Assembly (NCBI GenBank): GCA_045580325.1
Contig: JAZNNR010000034.1
Span: forward strand, 1 to 41,038
Source of the DNA: SIG672 sp045580325
Lineage (GTDB): Bacteria; Bacillota; Clostridia; Oscillospirales; CAG-272
DNA: 41,038 bases
Reading direction: 5' to 3'
In this document: piece by piece, positions 7,867-17,361 of the stretch
Layout of the letters: each line of letters starts with the position of its first letter
Numbering within the stretch: position 1 is the first letter of the stretch
Made by a program: the position numbers and the translations under genes
The notes under the pieces: model-generated
Database searches by the model: none
The model's input: the letters and a program-made list of their open reading frames with translations, nothing else
What the model was told of the DNA's origin: nothing

Positions 7867-9483
7867 TTAAACTGCGCTTGGGAGGTATTCGATAGCCACT
7901 CCCTGCCGTGAGTCGAGCTTGTAGGTGTGCTTTGGAACGATACTCGGCAGATCGATGCAACCCACAAAGCGGTAATGAATGACAAGCCGTTGCGTTCTGT
8001 TCTTACCCGTTCCTTCAATCGGAAAGACCTCAATCTTGTTGATAAGTTCTTGAAGCACAATGGGAGTCAGAGTTTGCATCGTCATAAACTTTCGTATTGC
8101 TCGGATGAAACTTCCCGACGAGTTTTGTGCGGTATCGAGGCGTTCAATCTTGTTCCTAAGATCGAACATCTGCTTTTTGAGTTCTTCCTGCTCCACCTCG
8201 TATTTGTGAGACAGTCGCATAAACCAATCGTCCGTCACCTTGCCGTTTACGTTGTCCTCATACACACGCTCGTAGAGCCGGAGCAGTTCTTGACTTCGTG
8301 CCGTAGCCGCCGCTAAGGCGCTCTCTGCTGCCTTTCGTTCTGCCAAGGCATCCTTATTGGTCTTATGCTCTAAAAGCTCTGCAAAGGCTATTTCGTCGTG
8401 GTCAAGGTAGGTTGCAAGCTTGAACAGTTCCATCTTAACCACTTGCTCCAAGGAATCCTCTCTGACGTAATGCGTTGACTCACAGGTGCCGCGAAGCCCC
8501 TTGTAGTTGGAGCAACTGTAAAAGCGGATGCTCGGATTCTGTTTGTTGATGTTAAACCAAAGCTTGTGTCCGCAATCTCCGCAATAAAGAAGATTAGTGA
8601 AGATGCTTTTCTTCACATCTGCGCTCTTCGGCTTACGACGTTTGGAGTTCTTGGTTAGCTCTTGAACACGTTCCCAAGTCTCTCGGTCAATGATCGGCTC
8701 GTGAACGTCCTTGAAGATCGCCCAATTCTCTTTAGGATTCTCAACGCGGGTTTTGTTGCGGAAGGATTTGGAATAGCTCTTGAAATTGATGATATCTCCG
8801 CAATACTCCTGTTGCTCAAGCATCTTGGCTATTGTGGTCTTACACCACTTATACGGGTTTGGCTGCGTTTTCTTGCCGCCTCGACTCATACCTTTGCTCT
8901 GCCAATAGGCTTGGGGCACAAGAACCTTATCGTCTTGGAGAATCCTTGCAATGGTCTCGTTTCCATTCCCCTCAATACAAAGGCGGAATATTCTCCTCAC
9001 AATCTCTGCCGCATCGGGATCAATGATCCACTTCTTTTTGTTCTCGGGATCCTTCACGTATCCATACGGCGGCGGAGCTAAGGGTTCGCCCGCATTTCCT
9101 CTGAGACGGTGAGAGCTTCTGACCTTGCGGCTAATGTCTTTCGCATACATCTCGTTCATTACGTTGCGGAACGCACTGAAATCATCCTCGCCGTTTTCGC
9201 TGTCGATGCAATCGTTGATGGCTATGAAGCGGATGTTATGCTCGGGAAAGTAATAATCTGTGTACTGACCTACTTCAAGGTAGTTTCTTCCGAAACGGGA
9301 TGAGTCCTTGACGATGACCGTTGAGATATATCCCATCTCCATATCTTCAAGCATTTGTTGAAAGCCGGGGCGGTTGAAGTTGGTTCCCGTGTATCCGTCA
9401 TCAGCCGCTGTCAAGTAAGGACTAAATATTTTTGAAAATTGTTTACAATTTCGGGGGTTAAGAAGCCGCATCCACCGTTTCAA
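7867..9483 (-). pseudogene. DUF4368-class serine recombinase lacking its catalytic N-terminus
   Basis: From DDGYTGTNFNRPGF onward the 538-residue frame is a large serine recombinase: the rest of the resolvase fold (VIVKDSSRFGRNYLEVG), the recombinase domain, a zinc ribbon (YCGDCG...YSCSNYKGLRGTC), a coiled coil and a C-terminal YRFVGCIDLP segment typical of the DUF4368 class. The first 50 or so residues, which should contain the Y-x-R-x-S catalytic serine, are missing. The frame instead opens with unrelated residues (PRNCKQFSKIFSPYL) from a TTG inside the end of the preceding recombinase gene. It belongs to a different subfamily from the three intact recombinases upstream. It cannot form the Ser-DNA intermediate alone, so it is probably a broken integrase of an older element. 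Confidence 0.85.
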
Positions 9484-11056
9484 GGCAGGTCAGCAGCTTC
9501 TCCAACTCGTCACGCAAGGCAAGCTCGATTTCAATGCCGCCGTCCTTGTAAACCGTAACACGCTTCACAACATCGTTTGCAATATCCGAAGTCAGCGTTT
9601 CAAGCTCGGTGTATTCCTTGTATTTCTCTATAAAGGCTCCACCTTGCTCGGTAGTGGTCTGCGAGGATCTTTCAATGCGTTCCATTTTCTCGGAAAGCTC
9701 CTGCATCTGTGCTTGGTTGCTTGCCTTTTGAGAAAGGTAAATTTCCTTGTCGATAGTACCGTCAATCAGCTTTTCATATAAATCTTGGAGAGATTTTTCA
9801 AACTGATTTTTCCTGCTTTGCAGTACGGCAAGCTCACGGCGAGCTTGCTTTTTCTCTGCCTGGATACGCTCTTTCTGTAGGAGCAGAAGGTGTTCCAAGC
9901 TGACCGCATAAGCGGCATAGGTGCGAATCAAAGTAACGACCATTTCGTGAATATCCGCTTGCAGAATACCCTCGGAGGTGCAATCAAAATCCGTTTCCAG
10001 ATGTGAAGTGCGGCAATGGTATTTTGCGTTTTTCGTATTGGAGAGCACCATAGCGTAGCCACAGGTTCCGCAGATCACTTTACGGCGAAGCGGATTCCTT
10101 TCGGATACGCTCGGAATAAATTCCTTGTACTCTTTCATACGACTTGCCACTTTCTGAAAATCTTCCTTTGAGATAATACCCTCGTGGGTCTCGTCCACAA
10201 TAATCCAATCGACCTTACTGCGTTTTACGGTGTGCCAGTTGCCCACCATATCACGCTCACGCTTGCCATAGACGCATTTGCCAATGTAGCGTTCGTCTCG
10301 GAGGATTTTGAAGATATTACCCTGTGTCCAGAAGTTTTCTTCGTGGATGCTCGGCCAACGGTCACGGGAACATCCCGCCGCCCGTTTGTACAGCATCGGT
10401 GTTGGAACACTCTCACGGTTGAGCATGGCGGCGATTTCCGTAGGTCTTACTCCGTCAATCGTCAATGTGAAGATCTTCCGAACAATGTCTGCCGCTTCTT
10501 TATCAATAAGGAGGCGGTTTTTATCTTCGGGGTCTTTCACATAACCATACGGAGCAAAGGGGCTGAGAAACAAGCCTTTTTCTGCTCGCATACGCTTGGC
10601 ATTTTTGACCTTTCCCGAAAGCTCTCGGCTGTAGAGGTCATAGATCAGCGTTTTGAACGAGGTATCAAGGCTGTCGATGTCCTGCGGTCTGGAGCTGTCG
10701 AAGCCGTCGTTGACGGCGATGAAACGGACACCAAGGAACGGAAATACACGGCTGATGTAGTTGCCGACCACAAGATAATCACGCCCGAAACGGGAAAGGT
10801 CTTTGACTACGATACATTGTATCTGTCCCTGCTTTACCTGTTCCATCATTCTGAGAAAATCCGGTCTTTCAAAGTTCTTACCACTCCAACCATCGTCACA
10901 GAACTCAGAAATTTCCCAACCGCTGAACTCGGAACGACTGCTGATGAAGTTCTGCAGAAGCCCTCGCTGATTGGATATACTTTCGGACTCGGCTTTGCCG
11001 GTATCCTTTAAGTCGCCGTCCTCACTGGACAGACGGAGATACATCGCCACTCTCAT
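9458..11056 (-). CDS. Large serine recombinase, third of the tandem
   Basis: A 532-residue site-specific recombinase. The catalytic motif YLRLSSED places the nucleophile at Ser10, and VVKDLSRFGRDYL is the usual second block. A recombinase domain follows (about 165-300). The zinc ribbon (KVICGTCG ... YHCRTSH) spans about 315-355 and a coiled coil about 370-450. Its ATG overlaps the preceding recombinase stop (ATGA), so the genes are translationally coupled. Large serine recombinases cut and rejoin attachment sites through a phosphoserine bond. Tandem trios of such genes are known in gut Firmicutes elements. The stop codon lies about 40 bp from the junction with the beheaded fourth recombinase. 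Confidence 0.93.
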   Translation of the reverse strand: MRVAMYLRLSSEDGDLKDTGKAESESISNQRGLLQNFISSRSEFSGWEISEFCDDGWSGKNFERPDFLRMMEQVKQGQIQCIVVKDLSRFGRDYLVVGNYISRVFPFLGVRFIAVNDGFDSSRPQDIDSLDTSFKTLIYDLYSRELSGKVKNAKRMRAEKGLFLSPFAPYGYVKDPEDKNRLLIDKEAADIVRKIFTLTIDGVRPTEIAAMLNRESVPTPMLYKRAAGCSRDRWPSIHEENFWTQGNIFKILRDERYIGKCVYGKRERDMVGNWHTVKRSKVDWIIVDETHEGIISKEDFQKVASRMKEYKEFIPSVSERNPLRRKVICGTCGYAMVLSNTKNAKYHCRTSHLETDFDCTSEGILQADIHEMVVTLIRTYAAYAVSLEHLLLLQKERIQAEKKQARRELAVLQSRKNQFEKSLQDLYEKLIDGTIDKEIYLSQKASNQAQMQELSEKMERIERSSQTTTEQGGAFIEKYKEYTELETLTSDIANDVVKRVTVYKDGGIEIELALRDELEKLLTCLETVDAAS

Positions 11057-12744
11057 ACAGCAGCCCTCCCTTCGATAAATTTCAGTAGTGCTATATATTC
11101 ATCCCGATAACGCAGGCGAATATCAATGTTTTTGTCTGCATCCACATAGATGCGTTCCACAAGTGCGGATGCCATTTCTTTTGTGAGCGTGTCCGTTCCC
11201 ATAAAAGAACGGAACTCCGTGAGGAAACGGTTCTCTGAAGTATAGACCTTGCTTTCACATTGTTCCTGTTCCAGTACAGCAATCAGTCGTTCTGCTTCTT
11301 CCGCTTCTGCCTTGTACCTCGCTTTGAGTGTAACGTACTCTTGCTCGGTCATAAGCTGTTCCACATAATTCTGATACAGACTGTCATACAGAGATTGGCT
11401 ACGCTTCAAGGTACGCCTTGCCGCTTCGAGCTTTGCCGTTGCATCGGAACGCTGACGGCGGAACTCCGGCTGTGCGTTCAACCTCTTTACAACATCTTCC
11501 AAGTCTGCGGCAAGCTGTATCTGTGATTGGATTGCCGTAAAAATGACTTCGCTCAGATCATCCTCTCGTATGCTTATGAACGGACAACGGGCGGGATCAT
11601 CGGCATGACCGGGACAAATATAGGTGTACCATAGCTTTTTTCCGTGGCTCACGTTCTTATAGCGAACCAGCGGTCTCTTACAGTACGGACACCACACAAG
11701 CCCTTGCAGAATGTTCTCGCTGTGCTCCAAATGAGCAAACTTACCGAGCTTTTCGTGATACTCGCTCTTTTTCTGCTTGGCGATCTGCTGAACCTTTTCA
11801 AAGGTCTCGCCGTCAATGATTGGCTCGTGGGTATTACGGACGATAATCCAGTTGGCTTCGTCCACATAGGTCTGTCTCTTTCCCTCGTAAAAGGATTGCT
11901 TCTTTCTCCCTTGAACCATGTGACCTATGTAAACGGGGTGTGAAAGCAGATTTTTCAGAACTGCCGTATGCCAAAGCACACCCTTATATTTTTCCGTCTT
12001 AACTTCGCCTGTTTCGTAGAGATAGGCAGACGGAGAAAGAATACCAGCATCGTTAAGCCTGCGCCCGATCTGCACAACGCTGACACCCTCGGAACGCCAT
12101 TTGAATATTTGTCGAACCGTAGGAGCTGTTTCCTCGTTGATAATAAGATGGTGCTTATCATCGGGGTCTTTGCGATACCCATACGGTGCCCACGCTCCGA
12201 TGAACTCGCCTTTCTGTTGCTTAACGTGGAGTGCGGATGCGGATTTCTTGGATATATCCTTACTGTAAACCTCGTTTATGAGATTTTTCAGCGGTACGAT
12301 ATATCCGTCCTGGGTTCTCTCTGCGGTCAGCGTATCAAAGTTGTCGTTGACGGCGATGAAGCGAACGCCGAGGAACGGGAAGATACGCTCCAAGTAATTT
12401 CCAGTCTCTTTGTAATTGCGACCGAAACGTGAAAGGTCTTTGACTACAATGCAGTTTACACGACCTTTTCGCACTTCCTCCATCATCTTTTCAAACTGCG
12501 GACGGTCGAAGTCCGTGCCGGTTCGTCCGTTATCACAGAACAGAGCGACAAGTTCCATATCGGATTTACTTTCAATAAAAGACGTGAGCAGAGCTTTTTG
12601 TCCCTCAATGGTATCTGCACCGGGCTTGCCGCTGTCCTCTACAGATAAGCGAACGTAAGCGGCTGTCTTGTATATTTTCTTTGCAGGAGCAGCAACCTCA
12701 ACTTCCTGCACAAGAGGATTTATCTTTCGTTTCGTTCTTGCCAT
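11053..12744 (-). CDS. Large serine recombinase, second of the tandem
   Basis: A 563-residue recombinase with a 25-residue basic and charged N-terminal extension, then YVRLSVEDSG (catalytic Ser34). VVKDLSRFGRNYKETG is the second resolvase block. The recombinase domain (about 190-330), the zinc ribbon (VWCPYCKRPL ... YICPGH, about 350-390) and a long coiled coil complete the fold. Start and stop abut the neighbours (TAAATG upstream, ATGA downstream), so all three recombinases are made from one message, probably in fixed proportion. Its sequence is well diverged from the other two, which argues for separate roles and against recent duplication. Confidence 0.93.
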   Translation of the reverse strand: MARTKRKINPLVQEVEVAAPAKKIYKTAAYVRLSVEDSGKPGADTIEGQKALLTSFIESKSDMELVALFCDNGRTGTDFDRPQFEKMMEEVRKGRVNCIVVKDLSRFGRNYKETGNYLERIFPFLGVRFIAVNDNFDTLTAERTQDGYIVPLKNLINEVYSKDISKKSASALHVKQQKGEFIGAWAPYGYRKDPDDKHHLIINEETAPTVRQIFKWRSEGVSVVQIGRRLNDAGILSPSAYLYETGEVKTEKYKGVLWHTAVLKNLLSHPVYIGHMVQGRKKQSFYEGKRQTYVDEANWIIVRNTHEPIIDGETFEKVQQIAKQKKSEYHEKLGKFAHLEHSENILQGLVWCPYCKRPLVRYKNVSHGKKLWYTYICPGHADDPARCPFISIREDDLSEVIFTAIQSQIQLAADLEDVVKRLNAQPEFRRQRSDATAKLEAARRTLKRSQSLYDSLYQNYVEQLMTEQEYVTLKARYKAEAEEAERLIAVLEQEQCESKVYTSENRFLTEFRSFMGTDTLTKEMASALVERIYVDADKNIDIRLRYRDEYIALLKFIEGRAAV

Positions 12745-14376
12745 TTATACTACCTCCCGCAGACTTGCACTCCGTAGAATGTCAAGCTGCCAAGCAAATT
12801 CATCCTGCCAACGATAGATGATCTCCACCACATCGTTTGAGTGAATCAGTATTTTATCAATGAGTGCGACCACAACGGCACGGTCAAGAGAAGTAAGTCC
12901 CTGTCTTTTGATGAACTCATTCATCCAGACATTTTCCGTTCCGTGATTGTGTATATCTTCAAGCTGTTCTCTGAGTGCGTCCATCTGCTTTTCCGCTTCA
13001 TCGGCACGAGCCGTAAAGCTGGCTTTCAGACGTGTATATTCCTCTCGGTCGATGATACCGTCCGTAAGGTTTTCGTATAAGGACATCAGCAGCTTTTGGA
13101 GCTTTTCGTATTCCTCATGCTTCTTGTCAAGCTGTCTCTGTACCTTTTGCGCCTGTGCGGTTCGTAAGGGAGCCGTGTCGGTGATCTCTAACAGCTCGCT
13201 CATATCCACGACCTCGCTGATGTGCTGCTTCAAACTGTCCAATACGATTTCTTCTAAAACAGTATCTCTCATACGGTGGGGCGAACAACTCTTGTTCTGC
13301 TTGTGTGCGGAGCAGACGTAATATACATATTTCTTTTCGCCTGCAGGCACGGTCTTGCGAACCATACTTGCACCGCAATCACCACAGAAAAGCATTCCGC
13401 TGAAAAGCCCGACTGCTTTGCCTTCGGGACTACGGCGTGTATCGCATTTCAGCACCTTTTGAACGCTGTCAAAATCAATCTTGGAGATAATCGCTTCGTG
13501 GCTGTCGTTAATGACCGTCCACTCGCTTTCATCCTTGGTAATACGCTTGTGAACCTTGTAGCTCGGCGTGGTCTCCTTGCCCTGTACAAGAACTCCGGTA
13601 TAGATGGGATTCTTTAGAATACGGATCACCGTTCCTGCCGACCATACGGCTTTTGCGTTGGTCTTGAAAGAAGTGGTGAACTTCATTCCAAGGGAGCGTT
13701 TGTATTCCATCGGGGACAGGACACCGAGCTTGTTCAGAGCGTCGGCTATATCCTGTGGGCTGACACCCTCCAGCTTCCATTTGAAAATGTCTCGGACAAT
13801 ATCGGCGGCGTACTGGTCAACGACCAATTTGTTTTTATTCTGCTCGTCTTTCAGATACCCGAAAGCGGCAAAGGAGCCGAGGAACTGTCCGTTCTTACGC
13901 TTGATCTCAAGCTGTGAGCGTATCTTTACCGAAATATCTCGGCAATAGGCTTCATTTATAAGGTTCTTGAACGGAATGATAAGATCATCGGAGGCTTTCT
14001 TATCTCCGAGACTATCGTAGTTGTCGTTGACGGCGATGAAACGGACACCGAGGAATGGAAATATCTTTTCGATATATTCGCCTGCGTCCAGATAGTTACG
14101 CCCGAAGCGAGAAAGGTCTTTTACAATAATGCAGTCCGTTCGTCCTGCCTTTACGTCCTCAATCATCTTCTGAAAACTCGGTCTTTCAAAGGTCGAACCG
14201 GAAAAACCGTCGTCAACTCTTACCGCATACTCCCTAAATTCGGGTCTCTGCGATATGTAATCACGGAGCAGCTCACGCTGCCCGGTGATGCTGTTGGATT
14301 CCTCCTTATCGCCATCGTCACGGGACAGACGGAGATAAAGGGTGGCGTTCCAAATCTTTTTCTGCGTATCCAGCAT
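12745..14376 (-). CDS. Large serine recombinase, first of the tandem
   Basis: A 543-residue recombinase: YLRLSRDDGD gives catalytic Ser18, followed by DDGFSGSTFERPSF and VVKDLSRFGRNYLDAG-like blocks. The recombinase domain spans about 175-310, the zinc ribbon (LFCGDCGASM ... YVCSAH) about 315-350, then a coiled coil and a short tail. AAGGAG lies 9-10 nt before the ATG. It is the first recombinase after the DUF6870-type gene. The 100 bp before it hold no gene and may contain a local promoter. All catalytic residues that can be recognised are intact. Confidence 0.93.
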   Translation of the reverse strand: MLDTQKKIWNATLYLRLSRDDGDKEESNSITGQRELLRDYISQRPEFREYAVRVDDGFSGSTFERPSFQKMIEDVKAGRTDCIIVKDLSRFGRNYLDAGEYIEKIFPFLGVRFIAVNDNYDSLGDKKASDDLIIPFKNLINEAYCRDISVKIRSQLEIKRKNGQFLGSFAAFGYLKDEQNKNKLVVDQYAADIVRDIFKWKLEGVSPQDIADALNKLGVLSPMEYKRSLGMKFTTSFKTNAKAVWSAGTVIRILKNPIYTGVLVQGKETTPSYKVHKRITKDESEWTVINDSHEAIISKIDFDSVQKVLKCDTRRSPEGKAVGLFSGMLFCGDCGASMVRKTVPAGEKKYVYYVCSAHKQNKSCSPHRMRDTVLEEIVLDSLKQHISEVVDMSELLEITDTAPLRTAQAQKVQRQLDKKHEEYEKLQKLLMSLYENLTDGIIDREEYTRLKASFTARADEAEKQMDALREQLEDIHNHGTENVWMNEFIKRQGLTSLDRAVVVALIDKILIHSNDVVEIIYRWQDEFAWQLDILRSASLREVV

Positions 14377-14480
14377 ATTTGTACACTCCTTATCTCAGTA
14401 TTCAGCAAAACTACCGAGCTTGGAGCGTCGTTTTAGTCCTGCTTATATTTTACTTTTTCTGTCCCATTCTGTCGAGGATG

Positions 14481-14732
14481 TCAACACTTGGAGAGAATGT
14501 ACCCCGCAAGGCGTTCTTCCAAGGATACCTCTGTATCAGAGAATCCAACCTTAACGACATATTTGCCGTGCTTATAACAGTAGGGATTTCCAATCTGGCG
14601 GATAAAATCAATGGCACGTTCCCGTTTGGGAAGTGCCGTGTTGACCTTTACATCACGGATGTCCACCAGTTCATCACGATTGACGGTATCAAGGTCGATA
14701 TTTTTCATATTTATAATGGATGCAGATTGCAT
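14481..14732 (-). CDS. DUF6870-like small protein
   Basis: An 83-residue protein that starts after a strong AAGGAGG. It is charged and predicted soluble, with a conserved-looking core IRDVKVNTALPKRERAIDF followed by IRQIGNPYCYKHGKYVVKVGF. I recognise it as the DUF6870 type, which recurs beside PemK-like genes and serine recombinases in Clostridia elements. Its function is unknown. The constant placement suggests a role in recombination directionality or control, which is inference. Confidence 0.7.
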   Translation of the reverse strand: MQSASIINMKNIDLDTVNRDELVDIRDVKVNTALPKRERAIDFIRQIGNPYCYKHGKYVVKVGFSDTEVSLEERLAGYILSKC

Positions 14733-14773
14733 TACAGCCCTCCTTTTCGGTCTCGTTCATTACTATGCGAAAA

Positions 14774-15157
14774 TTAGCGGTTAAATGCGTGTAAAGTGGG
14801 CAGTTCCAATCCGAGACTGACTTTAACGGCTTTGTCGATACCCCGCATCTGTTCTTCCGGCACTTTGCCGAGATATTTCATCACACGCTTTTTATCAATG
14901 GTAATAATCTGCTCTGCGAGAACGACCGAGGGGCTTGTGAGACTTTGGATGCCCTCAATCAGAGAATGTGTCGGCTGTTTCAGCTTCTTCCAGTAACGGG
15001 AAGAAACAGGGGCTACGATGAGGGTCGGTGCAAAGTGATTGCCCACATCATTTTGCAAAAGCAAAACCGGGCGGCATCCACCTTGCTCGGAGCCGACATT
15101 TGTGCCGAGGTCAACAAGGTAAATATCGCCACGGCGATAAATCCAGTTTTCTTTCAT
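14774..15157 (-). CDS. PemK/MazF-family protein
   Basis: A 127-residue protein with the PemK/MazF fold signature: RRGDIYLVDLGTNVGSEQGG near the start, RPVLLLQNDVGNHFAPTLIV, and a VVLAEQIITIDKKRV strand. MazF toxins are ribosome-independent mRNA endoribonucleases. There is no obvious antitoxin gene directly upstream. The upstream neighbour is the DUF6551-type protein and the downstream one is DUF6870-type, so this copy may be a stabilisation module with an atypical partner or a domesticated regulator of the recombination module. RBS AAAGGAA. Confidence 0.85.
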   Translation of the reverse strand: MKENWIYRRGDIYLVDLGTNVGSEQGGCRPVLLLQNDVGNHFAPTLIVAPVSSRYWKKLKQPTHSLIEGIQSLTSPSVVLAEQIITIDKKRVMKYLGKVPEEQMRGIDKAVKVSLGLELPTLHAFNR

Positions 15158-15236
15158 AAGCTAAGTTCCTTTCTACATTCCATAGCGGATATGTAAAAGC
15201 GACCGCAATCGGATTGCAGTCGCCACGGGGGATATA

Positions 15237-16016
15237 TCAGAATTTCATCGGGAGAGAGTATTTCTTGCTGTTGCCGTTATAGATGCAAAGCAACTGGAAC
15301 AGGTACTTCTTGTAGCCCGCCAGATTGACACCAATCGCCCGTCCTTCTCTGTAAATCGTCAGAGGGTCGGAACGATGGAGCTGTGTCACAAGACGCTGCG
15401 GACAATACTGGTCGTGGTACAGGTCAACGAAGTAAGTGATGGCGAGCACGTTTTCCGTTCGGAAGGAATCGGGTTCGCCGTCCCAAGCGGTCTTGAGAAT
15501 GGTCATCGATTCCTTGTATCGTTCCTCTCCGATACGCTTGTAGGCATCAAAAGCAGTTTTGATGCAGCCGATGCGGTCAAGACCTCGCTCTTGGTCATAG
15601 TCGAGCTGAAGCCCAATAGCGTTATTTGCTTCATAAAACGCAACTGCGATGGGGTCGTTCCCGAAGATCTCTGCTCGGATACGAGCACCTGCGGAAAGCG
15701 GAGCTGAAACGCCGGTCTGCTGTGCGAAAAGCAGGGATTCTTCCTCCTCGTTCATGCCGTAGTAAACCTTGCACTTTACGAGTACATCCTGGTTGCCGTT
15801 CAGAATCTTACGGGCGATTATGGTATGCTGACCGTCGAACACGAAATATCTGCCGTCACGGAAACTGACCTTGGGTTCGTTTGCGATACGCTCATCGAAC
15901 TCTGCGGCGATCCTCTGAGCACGGCTCATAGAAAAGGGACGCTGATAGGTTTCTCTCGGAATCACGAGATTAGCGGTGGAAATGATACGTTCTACATAAT
16001 TGTTGGTTGTCTTCAT
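15237..16016 (-). CDS. DUF6551/ParB-like nuclease-fold protein
   Basis: A 259-residue protein whose N-terminal part (YVERIISTANLVIPRETYQRPF ... FVFDGQHTIIARKI) resembles the ParB/sulfiredoxin-like fold, with a DGQHT in place of the ParB DGHNR. The helical C-terminal half lacks a clear HTH. It resembles the DUF6551 type from Firmicutes mobile elements. Its ATG overlaps the stop of the preceding ParB-like gene (ATGA), so the two are coupled. Two adjacent genes with related N-terminal folds suggest a pair that acts together on the same DNA site; this is inference. Confidence 0.7.
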   Translation of the reverse strand: MKTTNNYVERIISTANLVIPRETYQRPFSMSRAQRIAAEFDERIANEPKVSFRDGRYFVFDGQHTIIARKILNGNQDVLVKCKVYYGMNEEEESLLFAQQTGVSAPLSAGARIRAEIFGNDPIAVAFYEANNAIGLQLDYDQERGLDRIGCIKTAFDAYKRIGEERYKESMTILKTAWDGEPDSFRTENVLAITYFVDLYHDQYCPQRLVTQLHRSDPLTIYREGRAIGVNLAGYKKYLFQLLCIYNGNSKKYSLPMKF

Positions 16017-16906
16017 AGCGGAATTTCTCCTTTAAGTATTTGATTAAGGTAATTCAGCCCGTTTTGAATGAGCTGATTGACTTTGTTGCGATGTTCGTTT
16101 TCTGCAAAATAATCGCTGTTGTGACTAAGGCATACTGACCAACGAAATTTGAAGGAATGTAAGGCATCCTCCAACTCTGACAGCATATCTTCCGGTGTCT
16201 CTTTACTGATGTCAGCCAATTTTTCGGATGCGATTTCCTCTGTGCTCAGTAAATGTCTTTCTGGAAGAACTTTTCTTCGCTGTTCGGGCGGTTTTCTTAA
16301 TTCCTCAATAAGTATAGGTCGTTCTTCGGGGTCTGCACTTGCGAGTGCTGTGATCTCCTTGTCCGTTGCTTTTATTGCACCGGAAAGAATCTCCTTGCGA
16401 ATACCGGGTTCAACTTCGTCGGCTAAATCGACGGCTCTTGAATACTGTGCTGCACGGCGAACTGTTTTTTCGTTGATACCGTTTTCTTCGGCAATCCGTT
16501 CTGCTGTTTTTTTGTCAGCTATCAAGTGGGCTTTTTGTCCACTTGATTTCACTTCTTCACTTTTTCGATCTCCGCCGTGGGATGCCTTTTCAGAGTCGTA
16601 TTGCTTACCTATTAAATACTTCTTTTGCTGAAAGGTAAGGTTTCTGCGACCGAGCTGATTTTTGCAAATCCAGGCAAGAGCTTCGTAACGGTTTTCAAAC
16701 TGTCGTTCGCAAGTGGTAAAACTGATGTGGGGGTGCTTCTCAACGATACGGAAACGGTTGTGTCCGTCGATAACAACACCCTCCCACACAACAATCGGGC
16801 TGATGATAACTCCGTCTGCCAAGATGTTTTCTTCAAGCTGTTGGAACTCATCATCGGTAAGCGGTGGAATCCTGCTTTCAAATTCCGGGTCTATTCTTAA
16901 TTGCAT
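16013..16906 (-). CDS. ParB-like DNA-binding protein
   Basis: A 297-residue protein. I choose the ATG at 16906 because AAGGAGG lies 7 nt before it. The frame stays open to 16993, but the extra 29 residues overlap a stem-loop and have no good start. Residues about 10-100 hold the ParB N-terminal domain (VVWEGVVIDGHNRFRI). About 150-185 form a helix-turn-helix (TAERIAEENGINEKTVRRAA). The C-terminal region is charged and helical. In this class of element such proteins take part in partition or regulation. Coupled to the DUF6551-type gene downstream. Its leader carries a 17-codon ORF and hairpins. Confidence 0.85.
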   Translation of the reverse strand: MQLRIDPEFESRIPPLTDDEFQQLEENILADGVIISPIVVWEGVVIDGHNRFRIVEKHPHISFTTCERQFENRYEALAWICKNQLGRRNLTFQQKKYLIGKQYDSEKASHGGDRKSEEVKSSGQKAHLIADKKTAERIAEENGINEKTVRRAAQYSRAVDLADEVEPGIRKEILSGAIKATDKEITALASADPEERPILIEELRKPPEQRRKVLPERHLLSTEEIASEKLADISKETPEDMLSELEDALHSFKFRWSVCLSHNSDYFAENEHRNKVNQLIQNGLNYLNQILKGEIPL

Positions 16907-16932
16907 AGTGTCCTCCTTGTACGCTATGTACA

Positions 16933-16960
16933 GAAGCGAACCGCCGAAGCAGTTCGCTTC
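16933..16960 (-). promoter_or_regulatory. Stem-loop just upstream of the parB-like RBS
   Basis: On the transcript GAAGCGAAC pairs perfectly with GTTCGCTTC (9 bp) and the hairpin ends 13 nt before the AAGGAGG of the ParB-like gene. It could shape ribosome access or separate translation of the small upstream ORF from the main gene. Confidence 0.5.
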
Positions 16961-16989
16961 CTTACAACTCTTTATAGCTACCGTATTTA

Positions 16990-17043
16990 TCACCTCCCCC
17001 GGTAGTGGGACTCACCAAACGACAGCTTGCGAAGCTGTTCCAT
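16990..17043 (-). CDS. Putative 17-codon leader peptide MEQLRKLSFGESHYRGR
   Basis: A 17-codon ORF too short for standard calling. It has a strong GGGGAGG 10 nt before ATG, and it ends in a GGGAGGTGA where the stop codon is fused to another ribosome-binding-like sequence. An internal hairpin (ACAGCTT-CGC-AAGCTGT) covers codons 2-7. The position, in the leader of the ParB-like gene after about 300 nt of untranslated RNA, suggests a regulatory upstream ORF. Whether the peptide itself has a role cannot be seen. Confidence 0.45.
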   Translation of the reverse strand: MEQLRKLSFGESHYRGR

Positions 17044-17361
17044 AGGAATCTAACCTCCCCGCCTTCTTTGTGGCCAGGCTGCGAATTACAGAAGTATCAT
17101 TAACCCTGTGTCCGTCATCGCCGGTTCGGTAGCAAACCGAATCTCGCAGGTTGTGGTGATTTATCGCTCGCCTATCAAAGAAGGGTCGTGGCGCTCACCC
17201 TGCCGTAGCTCATGGTACACAGGAACGTATCTGATGAGTGTCTATGGAGTTTTCAAGGAACGGTCACACCGTTAGGAGTAACCGTCCCGTTCGGTGTGTG
17301 AAGGAGCCATTATTTGTCCCTTCACCTATCGCCGTTTTGGGGGCGTTTTTACCCCCTGTTT
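17044..17361 (-). ncRNA. Structured untranslated leader upstream of the parB-like operon
   Basis: About 320 bp without a plausible gene between the sigma factor and the ParB-like operon. The minus-strand transcript would contain several hairpins: TTCGGT/ACCGAA at about 17131-17147, CACACCG/CGGTGTG at about 17263-17303, and smaller ones. I do not recognise a known riboswitch class. It could be a cis-acting leader, a separate small RNA, or a DNA site for the ParB-like proteins. Confidence 0.4.

Noticed and set aside
13276..13617. Several 80-130 codon plus-strand frames antisense to the recombinases
   Set aside because: All are shadows of the codon pattern of the long minus-strand recombinase genes.
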